Source: CAIYTF01 sp963664845
GTDB lineage: Bacteria; Bacteroidota; Ignavibacteria; Ignavibacteriales; Ignavibacteriaceae
DNA length: 64,000 nucleotides
Direction of reading: 5' to 3'
Assembly: GCA_963664845.1 (NCBI GenBank)
Contig: OY761615.1
Location: 3,224,001 to 3,288,000, forward strand
Below, piece by piece: positions 1-8,836 of the stretch. The position numbers and the translations under genes are program-made. How positions within the stretch are numbered: the first letter of the stretch is position 1; the number at the start of each line of letters is the position of its first letter. Under the pieces are notes generated by a model. The model saw only the letters and a list, made by a program, of their open reading frames with translations, was not told the DNA's origin and ran no database searches.

Positions 1-5
1 TGCTG

Positions 6-233
6 TCACGAATCCGGGGCTTGTTTTGGAACAAATTCAATTAGATCGCCGGGTTGGCATTGCAACACTTCACATAGCTTTTCCAATGTTGAAAAACGTA
101 TAGCCCTGGCTTTCTCGTTCTTCAATATGGAAAGATTTGCCTGCGTTATGCCGACTTTCTCTGCAAGTTCGGTGAGCGATATTCTCCTCTTCGCCATCAT
201 GACATCCAGATTGATTCTAAGGGGCACGGTCAT
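6..233 (-). CDS. Small XRE/Cro-type HTH regulator (YozG-like)
   Basis: A 75-residue protein that is almost entirely one helix-turn-helix domain (about residues 8-66, with ELAEKVGITQANLSILKNEK as the HTH core). This matches the small YozG/Cro-CI class of DNA-binding regulators. It begins four bases after the stop of the DUF2975 membrane protein gene, so the two are co-transcribed. DUF2975 plus a YozG-type HTH is a recurring bacterial pair in which the membrane partner is thought to modulate the regulator; the signal is unknown. The HTH identity is clear from sequence; target genes cannot be inferred. Confidence 0.9.
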   Translation of the reverse strand: MTVPLRINLDVMMAKRRISLTELAEKVGITQANLSILKNEKARAIRFSTLEKLCEVLQCQPGDLIEFVPKQAPDS

Positions 234-237
234 TCTT

Positions 238-861
238 TCAAACGGTTAAGTCGCTCTCTTCTTTTAGCGTTACACCAATTCTGAAAACTTCAGAGATGAC
301 GAACAACAACAGACCAAACGGGATTAGTGTGTAGTTTTGTTCACCGAAGCCACGGTATGTCAGAACAAGTCCGGGGAATGATCGTCCCTGAAGAAGTGAG
401 GAAACCGCAAATCTGCTCAATATATCCAGAAGCAATGGGGCAAATACTATTACAATTGCAACAATGCGCATTCTCTTGGCATTTTCGCGAACAAAAGGAT
501 TGCCGTTATAAACTGTCATTACTATTTTCCTGATCAGGAAAAGGATATATGCCATCCCTCCTCCGACTATGGTGATATAGAGGCATGAATACAAACTGAT
601 AATCTGTGAAGGGCGATAGACAAGAAGAGAGGTGGATAAACCGCCCATTAATGAAACGCCTTCCGGGGTTGATGACACCGCCCCCGGGTTGGCAAACATG
701 ACATTGACCGGGAACCCCATGGCGGCAGGAAAGGGGAATTTCAGGAAAAGCCCGGCAATGTGCATAATAACGAACAGGCCTGTTAATGCAATGGAACCAC
801 CATATAAAACGCTCAAATTGCTATAGATAAACTTTATACTGCGACTTTTATGTTTTTTCAT
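238..861 (-). CDS. DUF2975 family integral membrane protein
   Basis: A 207-residue protein with four predicted membrane helices (about residues 20-45, 85-112, 128-150 and 178-198). The central motif NPFVRENAKRMR after helix 2 and the C-terminal EVFRIGVTLKEESDLTV are typical of DUF2975. Between helices 1 and 2 lies a polar loop of about 40 residues, probably extracytoplasmic. It is the first gene of a two-gene operon with the downstream XRE regulator. Function is inferred only from the association: a membrane partner or antagonist of the small HTH protein. The start is the first ATG; the upstream region is AT-rich. Confidence 0.85.
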   Translation of the reverse strand: MKKHKSRSIKFIYSNLSVLYGGSIALTGLFVIMHIAGLFLKFPFPAAMGFPVNVMFANPGAVSSTPEGVSLMGGLSTSLLVYRPSQIISLYSCLYITIVGGGMAYILFLIRKIVMTVYNGNPFVRENAKRMRIVAIVIVFAPLLLDILSRFAVSSLLQGRSFPGLVLTYRGFGEQNYTLIPFGLLLFVISEVFRIGVTLKEESDLTV

Positions 862-1016
862 ATTCCAAACCTTAAAAATAGTTTGGACGAAATATAGGGG
901 ATGAAACTATGTTTGTCAATATATATTTATTGTTTATCAATAAAAAATTGTTGCTTATACCACTTGTTTTATGCGGATCGGCATTCAATCATGCGGTTTG
1001 GTCTCCAAATTGGATT

Positions 1017-1044
1017 GTAGGGGTTCAAAATTTTGAACCCCTAC
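1017..1044. repeat. REP-like perfect palindrome, copy 1
   Basis: A perfect 28-bp palindrome whose half is GTAGGGGTTCAAAA, so it begins GTAG and ends CTAC. Two further copies lie at 1834-1861 and 2149-2176. The GTAG-stem-CTAC layout resembles REP sequences mobilised by REP-associated tyrosine transposases, and a fragment of such a transposase lies at 1895-2179. The rest of the 862-1162 gap is AT-rich with no gene seen. Confidence 0.7.
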
Positions 1045-1162
1045 GGCAACGATGAATGCACAGCGTAACAATTTGATATGCAAACACTACGTTATATTGA
1101 AAATTGCATCATTTATCCTATGTTTCACATCAGATAATATTAAATTACTACCGGATCGGATA

Positions 1163-1777
1163 ATGTCAGTACATCCCCTTCTTAACGGCGAACAAAATGA
1201 TGATTCAACAGACGGAAAGCTGCACCAGGAAAAAGAGTTCTCGAAGCTCGATCTTCCGAAGAAACAAACCGTGAGAGCCGAGTTTTATAAATGTAAATTT
1301 ATTTCATGCAATTTATTCCAGTCAAAGTTCATTGAATGCGATTTTGAGGATTGCACGTTTGAAAGCTGCGATCTGAGCCTGGCTATGTTCCAAAATTCCC
1401 GCCTGCTTGATGTGTCGTTCAGCAAGACTAAGCTGCTTGGTGTTGACTGGAAGAATCTACGGAATCCTTCGCGTTACCGTTTTACTGAATGCAAACTGGA
1501 CGGGAGCAATTTTTTCAAGATGACTATACCCCAACTCCACATGCAAAACTGTTCCGCACGGGAATGTGATTTTTCTGAGGCTAATCTCACCAAGGGTGAG
1601 TTTACCGGGACTGATTTTCTGGGAAGCCGTTTCAGCCAGACCAACCTGAGTTTTGCAGATTTTTCCGATGCGATCAATTACGCAATTGATCCGAACAAGA
1701 ATAAACTAAAAAAAACGGTATTCTGTCATCCAGAGGTTACCACCTTGTTGAATTATTTTGATATTGTGATAAAATAA
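1163..1777 (+). CDS. Pentapeptide-repeat protein
   Basis: With the ATG at 1163 the product has 204 residues. After a charged 45-residue leader the sequence falls into five-residue steps with a central Phe or Leu and small or polar neighbours (CKFIS, CNLFQ, SKFIE, CDFED, CTFES, CDLSL), then a looser second block ending around residue 185. This predicts a right-handed quadrilateral beta-helix. Qnr/MfpA members mimic DNA and protect gyrase, but many family members have unknown roles, so no function is claimed. The frame is open to an earlier ATG at 1052, but that part overlaps the repeat-rich upstream region and has no pentapeptide character. The gene is flanked by REP-like palindromes on both sides. 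Confidence 0.8.
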   Translation: MSVHPLLNGEQNDDSTDGKLHQEKEFSKLDLPKKQTVRAEFYKCKFISCNLFQSKFIECDFEDCTFESCDLSLAMFQNSRLLDVSFSKTKLLGVDWKNLRNPSRYRFTECKLDGSNFFKMTIPQLHMQNCSARECDFSEANLTKGEFTGTDFLGSRFSQTNLSFADFSDAINYAIDPNKNKLKKTVFCHPEVTTLLNYFDIVIK

Positions 1778-1833
1778 ATTTGCCTGCATCTTGCCAGTGA
1801 ATGAAATTTGAACGTGGGGACTAAATTTCCACT

Positions 1834-1861
1834 GTAAGGGTTCAAAATCTTGAACCCCTAC
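1834..1861. repeat. REP-like palindrome, copy 2 (imperfect)
   Basis: Second 28-bp copy: the left arm reads GTAAGGGTTCAAAA and the right arm TCTTGAACCCCTAC, so it has diverged slightly from the perfect palindrome at 1017-1044. It lies between the pentapeptide gene and the 3' end of the RAYT transposase remnant. Confidence 0.65.
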
Positions 1862-1894
1862 ATACCAATTTCGGTCAATGGGTGTTGGGGGCAG

Positions 1895-2179
1895 TTATTT
1901 CAACCGTAATGCGTTTTGGTGCCACGTTGTTGGGTTCATCAAAATATATTGGGCGATGCGTTCATATGCCCGCTGGTTACGAATAATATGTTCATAATAA
2001 TTTCGTTGCCACAACCCCCAAATGTCTGTGTTGGCCCGGAACCATTTTGTAACACCGGTTTTATATCCACGCACAATACACCCAATTGAATGGGGGATGA
2101 TTTTTTGATATTCGTTTTTTTGCGTGATTGCGCGTTCATTATTTGGGCGTAGGGGTTCAAGATTTTGAACCCCTACATC
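1895..2179 (-). pseudogene. Truncated REP-associated tyrosine transposase (RAYT, Y1/IS200-like)
   Basis: Reading the minus strand down to the TAA at 1895-1897 gives the C-terminal part of a Y1 transposase: IVRGYKTGVTKWFRA, then WQRNYYEHIIRN, then RAYERIAQYILMNP. The Tyr in NYYEHIIR is the expected catalytic tyrosine of the family. The N-terminal half carrying the HUH metal site is absent; the frame is closed by TAG at 2222-2224 with no start. The palindrome at 2149-2176 is read in frame within this remnant as VGVQNLEPLR. A non-mobile relic of an element that probably spread the adjacent palindromes. Family assignment rests on motif recognition. Confidence 0.75.
2149..2176. repeat. REP-like palindrome, copy 3, inside the RAYT remnant
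   Basis: Third 28-bp copy (left arm GTAGGGGTTCAAGA, right arm TTTTGAACCCCTAC). It lies in frame at the 5' side of the surviving transposase coding sequence. The 2177-2436 remainder holds no recognisable gene apart from a possible promoter near 2392. Confidence 0.65.
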
Positions 2180-2391
2180 CGGAGTTGGGCAACAGTTTAT
2201 CTGTTTAAAATTGTTTCCATTCTAAAACATTTCGTCATTTAACGCAAATCATTCAGTAAATACGGCATCCCCCTGCCAATGACTCTGATTATAAGGGAAT
2301 TGCACATTCCGGCTAAATAACTGAAAGTTTTGCCATCGGAAAGCGACCAGGTTGCGAGAAGAAAAACCGTAATAGATTCAATGGAATTCCT

Positions 2392-2399
2392 TAAATTTA
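2392..2399 (+). promoter_or_regulatory. Possible -7 promoter element of the PLP/ssnA/xdh cluster
   Basis: TAAATTTA, 37 bases before the PLP-enzyme ATG. It resembles the Bacteroidota sigma-A -7 consensus TAnnTTTG, and near-identical boxes precede fabF, the 25.6-kb glycosyltransferase, the HAD gene at 33.1 kb and sbcD. No convincing -33 TTTG was found. Confidence 0.3.
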
Positions 2400-2436
2400 T
2401 AGTCCATTTTTAAATTCTTATAGAAACAGGTGCATC

Positions 2437-3900
2437 ATGGATTCATGGAATTGGTCAATTCAGAATGAAGAGTTCTTAAAACTCGCAATTAAACGCTGTA
2501 AAGAGCGTAATATTCAAATCCCCACGTTCGAGCAGCTTCGAAACCCACAGAACATTCCGGCAGATATTCAAAACAAATTAGCCAAAATTGGTTTACAGGA
2601 CGTAAATCCCCTAAACTTATATCGTATTAACTGGCGAAATGACATCAAAACCGGCAAAATCGGCGGCATTAATTATGTTGAATTACCATCATCCATCACA
2701 GGCGTGAAAGCCCGCATTGTCGGGTTGGTCGGAAGAAACTTCCCCACCGGTGCACATAAAGTAGGCGCCTCTTTTGGCTGCCTCATCCCGTTCCTCGTGA
2801 GCGGCAGGTTCAATCCTGACTATCATAAAGCAGTTTGGCCGTCAACCGGCAACTATTGCCGTGGTGGTGTATTCGATTCAGCGCTGCTGGGCGTGCATGG
2901 CGTTGCCATTCTTCCTGAAGAAATGAGCAAAGAGCGATTTGACTGGCTTGAGCAAATGGGTGCGGAAGTTTTTGCAACCTATGGCTGCGAAAGCAACGTG
3001 AAAGAAATTTACGATAAGTGCCATGAACTTGAAGCTACCAGTGATCAATATTATATTTTCAACCAGTTTGCCCAGTTCGGCAACAGTGCCTGGCACTATA
3101 ACGTTACCGGATACACCGTTCATCAGTTGTTCAATCAATTGAATACCTCCGGAAAATTGAAACTGCGCGGTTATGTCAGTGCAACCGGATCAGCCGGAAC
3201 TATCTCTGCCGGTGATTATCTGAAACATCAGTTCCCAACGGCAAAAGTGGTTGCTTCAGAAGCTCTTCAGTGCCCCACCCTGCTGCAAAACGGCTATGGC
3301 GCTCACCGCATTGAAGGAATCGGCGATAAACACGTTCCCTGGATCCACAACGTGAAGAATACGGATTATGTTGCCGCGATTGACGATGAAGATCCAATGC
3401 GCTTGCTGCGTGTATTCAACGATCCCGCAGGAAAAGAATTCCTCGCAAAATCCGGCGTTGATGCTGCCACTATTGAGAGCCTTTCCAATCTGGGAATTTC
3501 CTCAATAGCCAACTCTTTGTCTGCCGTTAAGTTTGCCAAATACAATGAACTGACAGAAAACGATGTGGTCTTCACCATTTTCACTGATTCTATTGATATG
3601 TATAATTCACGTTTGGATGAACTGACTGCCGAACTTGGCGCATACACTCCTCATCAGGCAGAGATCGATTGGGTTTCATGCATGAAACATCAGGCAATTG
3701 ATAACCTGAAAGAACTTACGTATTACGACAGAAAAGCAATTCACAATCTGAAATATTTCACCTGGGTTGAGCAACAGGGCAAAGACGTTGCCGAGCTCAA
3801 CGAACAATGGTACAACGAAGAATATTGGAACACCCGTTTCAATACCGTTGCGGAATGGGATAAGCTTATTGAACAGTTCAATGCTGAAGTAAAAAAATAA
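2437..3900 (+). CDS. Fold-type II PLP-dependent enzyme of a purine-catabolic cluster
   Basis: A 487-residue member of the tryptophan-synthase-beta/threonine-synthase superfamily. The PLP lysine is expected in PTGAHKVGASFG (about residue 112), and the phosphate-binding glycine loop in SATGSAGTISAGD (about 250). The chain is longer than the typical 320-400 residues, with an extra N-terminal segment (about 60 residues) and a charged C-terminal tail rich in Trp and Tyr. It is six bases upstream of an SsnA-like amidohydrolase and shortly before xanthine dehydrogenase genes. In known anaerobic purine-degradation clusters the PLP enzyme is YgeX (diaminopropionate ammonia-lyase), but this sequence does not look like YgeX. 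An ammonia-lyase or C-N lyase role on a purine ring-opening product is inference from context. Confidence 0.8.
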   Translation: MDSWNWSIQNEEFLKLAIKRCKERNIQIPTFEQLRNPQNIPADIQNKLAKIGLQDVNPLNLYRINWRNDIKTGKIGGINYVELPSSITGVKARIVGLVGRNFPTGAHKVGASFGCLIPFLVSGRFNPDYHKAVWPSTGNYCRGGVFDSALLGVHGVAILPEEMSKERFDWLEQMGAEVFATYGCESNVKEIYDKCHELEATSDQYYIFNQFAQFGNSAWHYNVTGYTVHQLFNQLNTSGKLKLRGYVSATGSAGTISAGDYLKHQFPTAKVVASEALQCPTLLQNGYGAHRIEGIGDKHVPWIHNVKNTDYVAAIDDEDPMRLLRVFNDPAGKEFLAKSGVDAATIESLSNLGISSIANSLSAVKFAKYNELTENDVVFTIFTDSIDMYNSRLDELTAELGAYTPHQAEIDWVSCMKHQAIDNLKELTYYDRKAIHNLKYFTWVEQQGKDVAELNEQWYNEEYWNTRFNTVAEWDKLIEQFNAEVKK

Positions 3901-3906
3901 CAGATT

Positions 3907-5244
3907 ATGCAGAATACTTATAAAGTTATTAATGCCTTTATATGCCAGCCGGGGAACGACAGTGTTACCCCGGTGTTCGGCGATATTGAAATCTCCGGCG
4001 GAAAGATAACGAAGATAGTTCCGCGGGAGTTCACCGATGCGGCGTTCACCGGAAACAGCACTGATGCCAATGTGTATGATGCACATTGCAGAATGCTGAC
4101 CGTGCCGCTAGTAAATTTTCACGATCATATTTACTCGCGCCTTGGCAAAGGTCTCAATATAACCGGCGACATGTCAAACTTTCCCAACGTGTTGAAAAAC
4201 CTGTGGTGGAAGTTGGATCAGTTGCTGGATGAAGGAATGAACAATGCCTCGGCGGAGATGACCGCGCTGGAATCGATCAGGAACGGCGTTACCTATATAT
4301 TCGATCACCATGCTTCACCGAACGAGACTAAGGGCAGTCTTCGCACGATAAAGCAGGCATTGAAGAAATATGGTTTGCGCGGTGTTCTCTGTTTTGAAAC
4401 CACCAACCGTTACGGCGAAGAAAAAGCGAAAGAAGGGCTTGAAGAAAACCTGAACTTTGCTCTTAATGAAAGCGACGATGATTTCAAAGGAATGATTGGG
4501 CTTCATGCTTCTTTCACGGTTGATGACTCGGTTCTTCAGCGGACACGGGAAGCAATTGAAACGGCCAAAACCGGTGTTCATGTTCATCTTTGCGAAGATG
4601 TCTCCGACCGCGTTGCAAGTCTGGAAAGTTATGGTGCTTCACCGGTAGAACGATTCATCAAAGCAGGCGTCATTAATGACAAGAGCATTTTTGCTCACTG
4701 CATCCATTTGACCGATAAAGAAATTGCTGCGCTGGGTGAATATAAACCCGCCGGCGTTTTTAATATCTGTTCAAATCTGAATAATCAGGTTGGGCTTGCA
4801 CCCTACCACCAGCTGCAGAAAGCAGTAACCATGCTTGCAGGAACTGATGGAATGCATGCCGATCTTTCCAAGAGTGCCAAACAATTGTTCCTGCTTGCCC
4901 GTCATACCGGCATGTCGATGAATGATGCGTTTGGTTTCTTTATTCAATTGTATTTCAGTCAGTTGAGCTTTATTAAAAAATATTTCCCCGATTATACTTC
5001 GTTACAGGCGGGTGACCGTGCTGACTTTATTATCTGGGATTATGTTCCGCCGACTCCATTGACCGGCGCTAACTTCTTTGGTCATTATATCTACGGCGCG
5101 TTGGAATATCCGGTGCGTACCGTGGTGCAGGGCGGCGAATTCCTGATGAAGGATCATATATTTGCCGCTTCAGATCAGAATGAAGTTCAGAAGGAAATCT
5201 TTAAACAGGGATCCCGGCTCGCGAAGAAATTCGCTGAGGGATAA
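3907..5244 (+). CDS. ssnA: SsnA-like amidohydrolase (metal-dependent aminohydrolase)
   Basis: A 445-residue amidohydrolase-superfamily protein. Metal ligands are visible in order: HDH in VNFHDHIYSRLGKG (about residue 75), a His in VHVHLCED (about 225), a His in AHCIHL (about 260) and an Asp in AGTDGMHAD (about 318). The pattern and length match SsnA, the putative aminohydrolase of E. coli-type purine clusters. It begins six bases after the PLP gene, so translational coupling is likely. Chemistry is probably hydrolytic deamination or opening of an N-heterocycle; the substrate is not known. Symbol given by family resemblance and context. Confidence 0.8.
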   Translation: MQNTYKVINAFICQPGNDSVTPVFGDIEISGGKITKIVPREFTDAAFTGNSTDANVYDAHCRMLTVPLVNFHDHIYSRLGKGLNITGDMSNFPNVLKNLWWKLDQLLDEGMNNASAEMTALESIRNGVTYIFDHHASPNETKGSLRTIKQALKKYGLRGVLCFETTNRYGEEKAKEGLEENLNFALNESDDDFKGMIGLHASFTVDDSVLQRTREAIETAKTGVHVHLCEDVSDRVASLESYGASPVERFIKAGVINDKSIFAHCIHLTDKEIAALGEYKPAGVFNICSNLNNQVGLAPYHQLQKAVTMLAGTDGMHADLSKSAKQLFLLARHTGMSMNDAFGFFIQLYFSQLSFIKKYFPDYTSLQAGDRADFIIWDYVPPTPLTGANFFGHYIYGALEYPVRTVVQGGEFLMKDHIFAASDQNEVQKEIFKQGSRLAKKFAEG

Positions 5245-5403
5245 TAAACTCCCTGACTTGAACGGCAGGTGCCGGTTTCCCGATTGCAGTGAAGCCGGCA
5301 ATGATCATAATGTAATAACAAAGGCGTGTGATGACATTATGATCAGTGTGTTCAAACATAGGATACCTGATCCGGAACCTGATAATAAATATGCATTGTT
5401 TGT

Positions 5404-5450
5404 AAACTCCCTTCCTCCTCTTTCGAAAGAGGGGAATAGTGGGGGAGTTT
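5404..5450. repeat. Long imperfect inverted repeat between ssnA and xdhA
   Basis: Outer arms AAACTCCC and GGGAGTTT enclose an inner palindrome CCTCTTTCGAAAGAGG. It folds into a long hairpin and looks like a dispersed intergenic palindrome rather than a classic terminator because no T-run follows. It sits in the 286-base gap between ssnA and the xdh genes and could attenuate read-through. Confidence 0.5.
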
Positions 5451-5530
5451 AATCGGGTTGTCGTGAAAAGGTATTCGGTGTATTTTTATTTTGTGTGGTG
5501 TGTGTGCTAAGGATCAAGGGTGGATGTACG

Positions 5531-7960
5531 ATGAAAATATTAACAGAACGGATGACTTCCATGAAAGAATTTAACGTAGTCGGAAAACCGGTCAGGCGTC
5601 AGGACGCCTATGAAAAAGTTACCGGAACAGCATTATATGCTGCTGATTATAAATTCCCCGGTATGCTCTATGGTGTTCCGGTGCGGATACCGTCAGCGCA
5701 TGCGACTATAAAAGCTATTGATTATTCGGCTATTCTCGGCGATAGCTCACTTACCGCAATTTGCGATCATACCGATATAAAGGGTGCGCAGAAAGTCGGC
5801 CCCATTAAACAAGACCAACCCATTTTTTGTTCGGAGACAATTGTTACTCCAGGCGACGTTATTTCGCTTCTCGTAGGCGAAAATGAAGACGCGCTTGCAG
5901 CTCTCCGGAAAAAAATTGTAATATCGTATGATGAATTGCCGGTACTCACCGATCCGACCAAGGCGCTTGACGCCGATGCGCCGCTTATTCATCCCGGATT
6001 TGGCTCCAATCTTATTAATCATTATCCTCTTCGCAGAGGTGACCTTGAGAAAGGTTTTGCCGAGAGCGATCATATTCTGGAAGAAACCTATACCACCCAG
6101 TGCATCGAACATGCCTATATTGAGCCTGAAGCCGTTATTGCTGTTTGGATGGGACCTTCAAAAGGTATCAAGATTATTGGATCAATTCAGAATCCACATA
6201 CAACCCGCAATGTTGTTTCCAAAGTGTTGGGATTGCCGCTCACCAAGGTGCGCGTCATCCAGGCTGAACTTGGCGGCTCTTTTGGCGGCAAGGATGATAC
6301 CATGAATATATTGTCAGCGCGGGCTGCGGTAGCAGCAATTAAAACCGGTCATCCGGTTAAGATTTGCTACTCACGAGAAGATTCCATTCTGGAATCATAC
6401 AAACGCCATCCCTATCACATGAAATATAAAGTCGGTTTTTCAAAAGAAGGAAAACTGAAAGCAATGAAAATAGATATCATTGCTGATGGCGGCGCCTATT
6501 CATCAATGAGCCCATTCGTTACCTGGAGAACGGTTGTTCAGGCTACGGGTCCTTATGAAGTTGAAAATGTCAGCACAGACGTACGTGCCGTTTATACGAA
6601 CAACCCGTATACCGGTGCAATGCGCGGGTTTGGTTCACCTCAGCCGATCTTTGCTCAGGAATCCATCATGGATGAAATTGCTATCCGCGTGGGGAAAGAC
6701 CCATTAAGTGTTCGCCTGTTGAACGGATTCCAGTTGGGCTCGGTCACGGCAAGCGGTCAGGTATTGAAAAACCACGATGTCAACCTGCACAAAGTGCTCC
6801 ATGCCGCGGTTGAGAAAACAGATTTTACCAATGCATGGACGACTAATTTGTCAGAGAACAAAGAGGTCCCGGCACAATTGAAAAAAGTTGCCGAGTCAAG
6901 TACTAATTCATTCCTGCTTGCCAAAGAAGATCTGATCTCCCCAGGTCAAACCCTGCGTAAGGGTATTGGACTTGCCTGCAGCTATCGCGGTTGTTCTCTC
7001 GGCGCGGAAGGTGTTGATGGAGCAGGTGCTTATTTCTCCCTCCAAAACGATGGTTCTGCTTACCTGCTTTGCGGTCTTGCCGAAAATGGTCAGGGATTGC
7101 ACACAACGTTTAACATCATCGCGGCAGAAGTGCTGGGTATTGATCCCAATGATATTACCTATTTGGATCACGACACCAGTGTGGCACCGGACAGCGGCCC
7201 AACTGTTGCATCGCGCTCCACGCTCATGGGCGGCGGTGCGGTGAAACATGCTGCTGATACCATTCGGATGCGTCTTGAAGAAGTGTTGCGCGAAGAATGG
7301 GAATTGAAAAAAAGCGCAAAGCTTGTTTTCGCAAACAATAAAGTGATCTGCAAAACGAAGAAAAAGGAAATCTCATTTCCCGATCTGTGTATGCTGGCCT
7401 ATAAAAAAGGTGTATCCCTTGCAACCATTGGCTGGTATAAGGGTCCCAACGTCCATTGGGAAGAAGAGACCGGACAGGGCGATGCCTATTTCACCTATGT
7501 GTATGGCTGCCACCTTGCAGAGATAACGCTCGATATCGCCACCGGTGTGGTGAATATTAATCGTGTGGTTGCAGTTCATGATCCCGGAAAGGTGATCAAT
7601 CTGCAGGGCGCTCTTGGGCAGGTTTATGGCGGAGTGACGCAGGGTGCCGGTTACGGTGTTGTTGAGGAAATATCCTCTCATAACGGCGTGATCCGCGAGA
7701 TGAACTTTGACCAGTATATTTTGCTTACGTCCAAAGACATTGACGTGATTGAACCAATTTTCATTGAAGGTGATGAACCCTACGGTGCCTGGGGAGGAAA
7801 ATCTCTTGGCGAACCGACACTTGAACTTACCGCAGCAGCAATTGCAAATGCAATCCGCAACGCAACCGGCGAACGGTTCTACAATTTACCGGTCAACCTT
7901 GAAGAGGTTCTCTTACGAAAGAAATTATATCCTGAAGCATTAAAACGCGGGAGCATGTGA
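5531..7960 (+). CDS. xdhA: Xanthine dehydrogenase family, molybdopterin-binding large subunit
   Basis: With the ATG at 5531 (AAGGGTGG nine bases upstream) the protein has 809 residues, the usual length for separate Mo subunits. The N-terminal VVGKPVRRQDAYEKVTGTALY is the hammerhead domain start. The Mo-cofactor loop GGSFGG is at about 248-253, MRGFGSPQP follows, and the catalytic Glu is in KSLGEPTLEL (about 761). Together with the next two genes it forms a three-polypeptide xanthine dehydrogenase/hypoxanthine oxidase-type enzyme in the cytoplasm. Neighbouring ssnA and a PLP lyase point to purine or uric-acid breakdown. Other N-heterocycle hydroxylases of the same family cannot be excluded. 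Confidence 0.9.
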   Translation: MKILTERMTSMKEFNVVGKPVRRQDAYEKVTGTALYAADYKFPGMLYGVPVRIPSAHATIKAIDYSAILGDSSLTAICDHTDIKGAQKVGPIKQDQPIFCSETIVTPGDVISLLVGENEDALAALRKKIVISYDELPVLTDPTKALDADAPLIHPGFGSNLINHYPLRRGDLEKGFAESDHILEETYTTQCIEHAYIEPEAVIAVWMGPSKGIKIIGSIQNPHTTRNVVSKVLGLPLTKVRVIQAELGGSFGGKDDTMNILSARAAVAAIKTGHPVKICYSREDSILESYKRHPYHMKYKVGFSKEGKLKAMKIDIIADGGAYSSMSPFVTWRTVVQATGPYEVENVSTDVRAVYTNNPYTGAMRGFGSPQPIFAQESIMDEIAIRVGKDPLSVRLLNGFQLGSVTASGQVLKNHDVNLHKVLHAAVEKTDFTNAWTTNLSENKEVPAQLKKVAESSTNSFLLAKEDLISPGQTLRKGIGLACSYRGCSLGAEGVDGAGAYFSLQNDGSAYLLCGLAENGQGLHTTFNIIAAEVLGIDPNDITYLDHDTSVAPDSGPTVASRSTLMGGGAVKHAADTIRMRLEEVLREEWELKKSAKLVFANNKVICKTKKKEISFPDLCMLAYKKGVSLATIGWYKGPNVHWEEETGQGDAYFTYVYGCHLAEITLDIATGVVNINRVVAVHDPGKVINLQGALGQVYGGVTQGAGYGVVEEISSHNGVIREMNFDQYILLTSKDIDVIEPIFIEGDEPYGAWGGKSLGEPTLELTAAAIANAIRNATGERFYNLPVNLEEVLLRKKLYPEALKRGSM

Positions 7961-8823
7961 TGATACCAGAATTGAATTATTTTTCCCCGTCAACCATTGA
8001 GGATGCAGTTACACTGCTTAGCACACAGCCCCATGGCAGGATACTTGCCGGTGGTACGGATATTATATCCGGAATGCGGATCGAATCCTCACGTTTCAGG
8101 AATATTTCCAGCCTGATCGATATTAACAGTATTGAGGAAATACGTCAGATCGCGGAAACAGCCGACACGGTCACCATTGGCGCCAACACAGCGTTTTCGA
8201 ACATTACGGAAAGTGCTGTCTGTCAGAAGTATTATCCGGCACTCGTGGAAGCATCGTCTCAGGTTGGCAGCACGCAAATACGTAACCGGGCCACCATCGG
8301 CGGCAATTTCGTTAACAATGCGCCTTGTGCCGACAGCGTTCCGGCTCTGCTTGTCTATGATGCAACCATCACGATAGCTTCAGTTGAAGGAACTCATGAA
8401 TTACCACTCGCTGACTTTTTAATGCGTCCCTATCAGACTCAATTAAAACCGAACGAGCTTGTCACCAAAGTGACGCTGAAAAAATTTCCGGAATCATACA
8501 GAAGTTCATTTTATAAACTCGGACGCCGGAGGGCAGTTGTAATCAGTCGTATGACCATCTGTCTTCTCGGAGAAGAGAAAAATGGAATTATCACTGATGT
8601 AAGAATAGCTACCGGTGCCGCGACACCAATTGGAAAACGCGTACCTGAAGTTGAAGCGTTCCTGAAGAATAAAACTGTGGATGACGATCTGTTCCGTGAA
8701 GCGGGCGTTATGCTGGGCAAGCATATTCTGAACGCGACCGGGCTCCGCTGGTCAACACCCTATAAACTGCCTGTTGCACAGAATTTGTGCTATCAAGGTC
8801 TCAGTAAATTATTCAGTAAATGA
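7960..8823 (+). CDS. xdhB: Xanthine dehydrogenase family, FAD-binding subunit
   Basis: A 287-residue FAD subunit of the CoxM/XdhB type. FAD-binding motifs are AGGTDIISGMR (about 30-40) and TIGGNFVNNAPCADS (about 110-124), with the CO-dehydrogenase flavoprotein C-terminal domain after residue 175. The ATG overlaps the xdhA stop by one base (TGATG), a typical coupled junction; a GTG one codon earlier is the alternative start. It passes electrons from the 2Fe-2S subunit to the acceptor. Confidence 0.9.
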   Translation: MIPELNYFSPSTIEDAVTLLSTQPHGRILAGGTDIISGMRIESSRFRNISSLIDINSIEEIRQIAETADTVTIGANTAFSNITESAVCQKYYPALVEASSQVGSTQIRNRATIGGNFVNNAPCADSVPALLVYDATITIASVEGTHELPLADFLMRPYQTQLKPNELVTKVTLKKFPESYRSSFYKLGRRRAVVISRMTICLLGEEKNGIITDVRIATGAATPIGKRVPEVEAFLKNKTVDDDLFREAGVMLGKHILNATGLRWSTPYKLPVAQNLCYQGLSKLFSK

Positions 8824-8836
8824 GTTTGAATCTCCA

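Noticed and set aside
1939..2160. 73-residue minus-strand ORF
   Set aside because: It is an out-of-frame reading of the RAYT transposase remnant; the neighbouring frame gives the recognisable transposase sequence.
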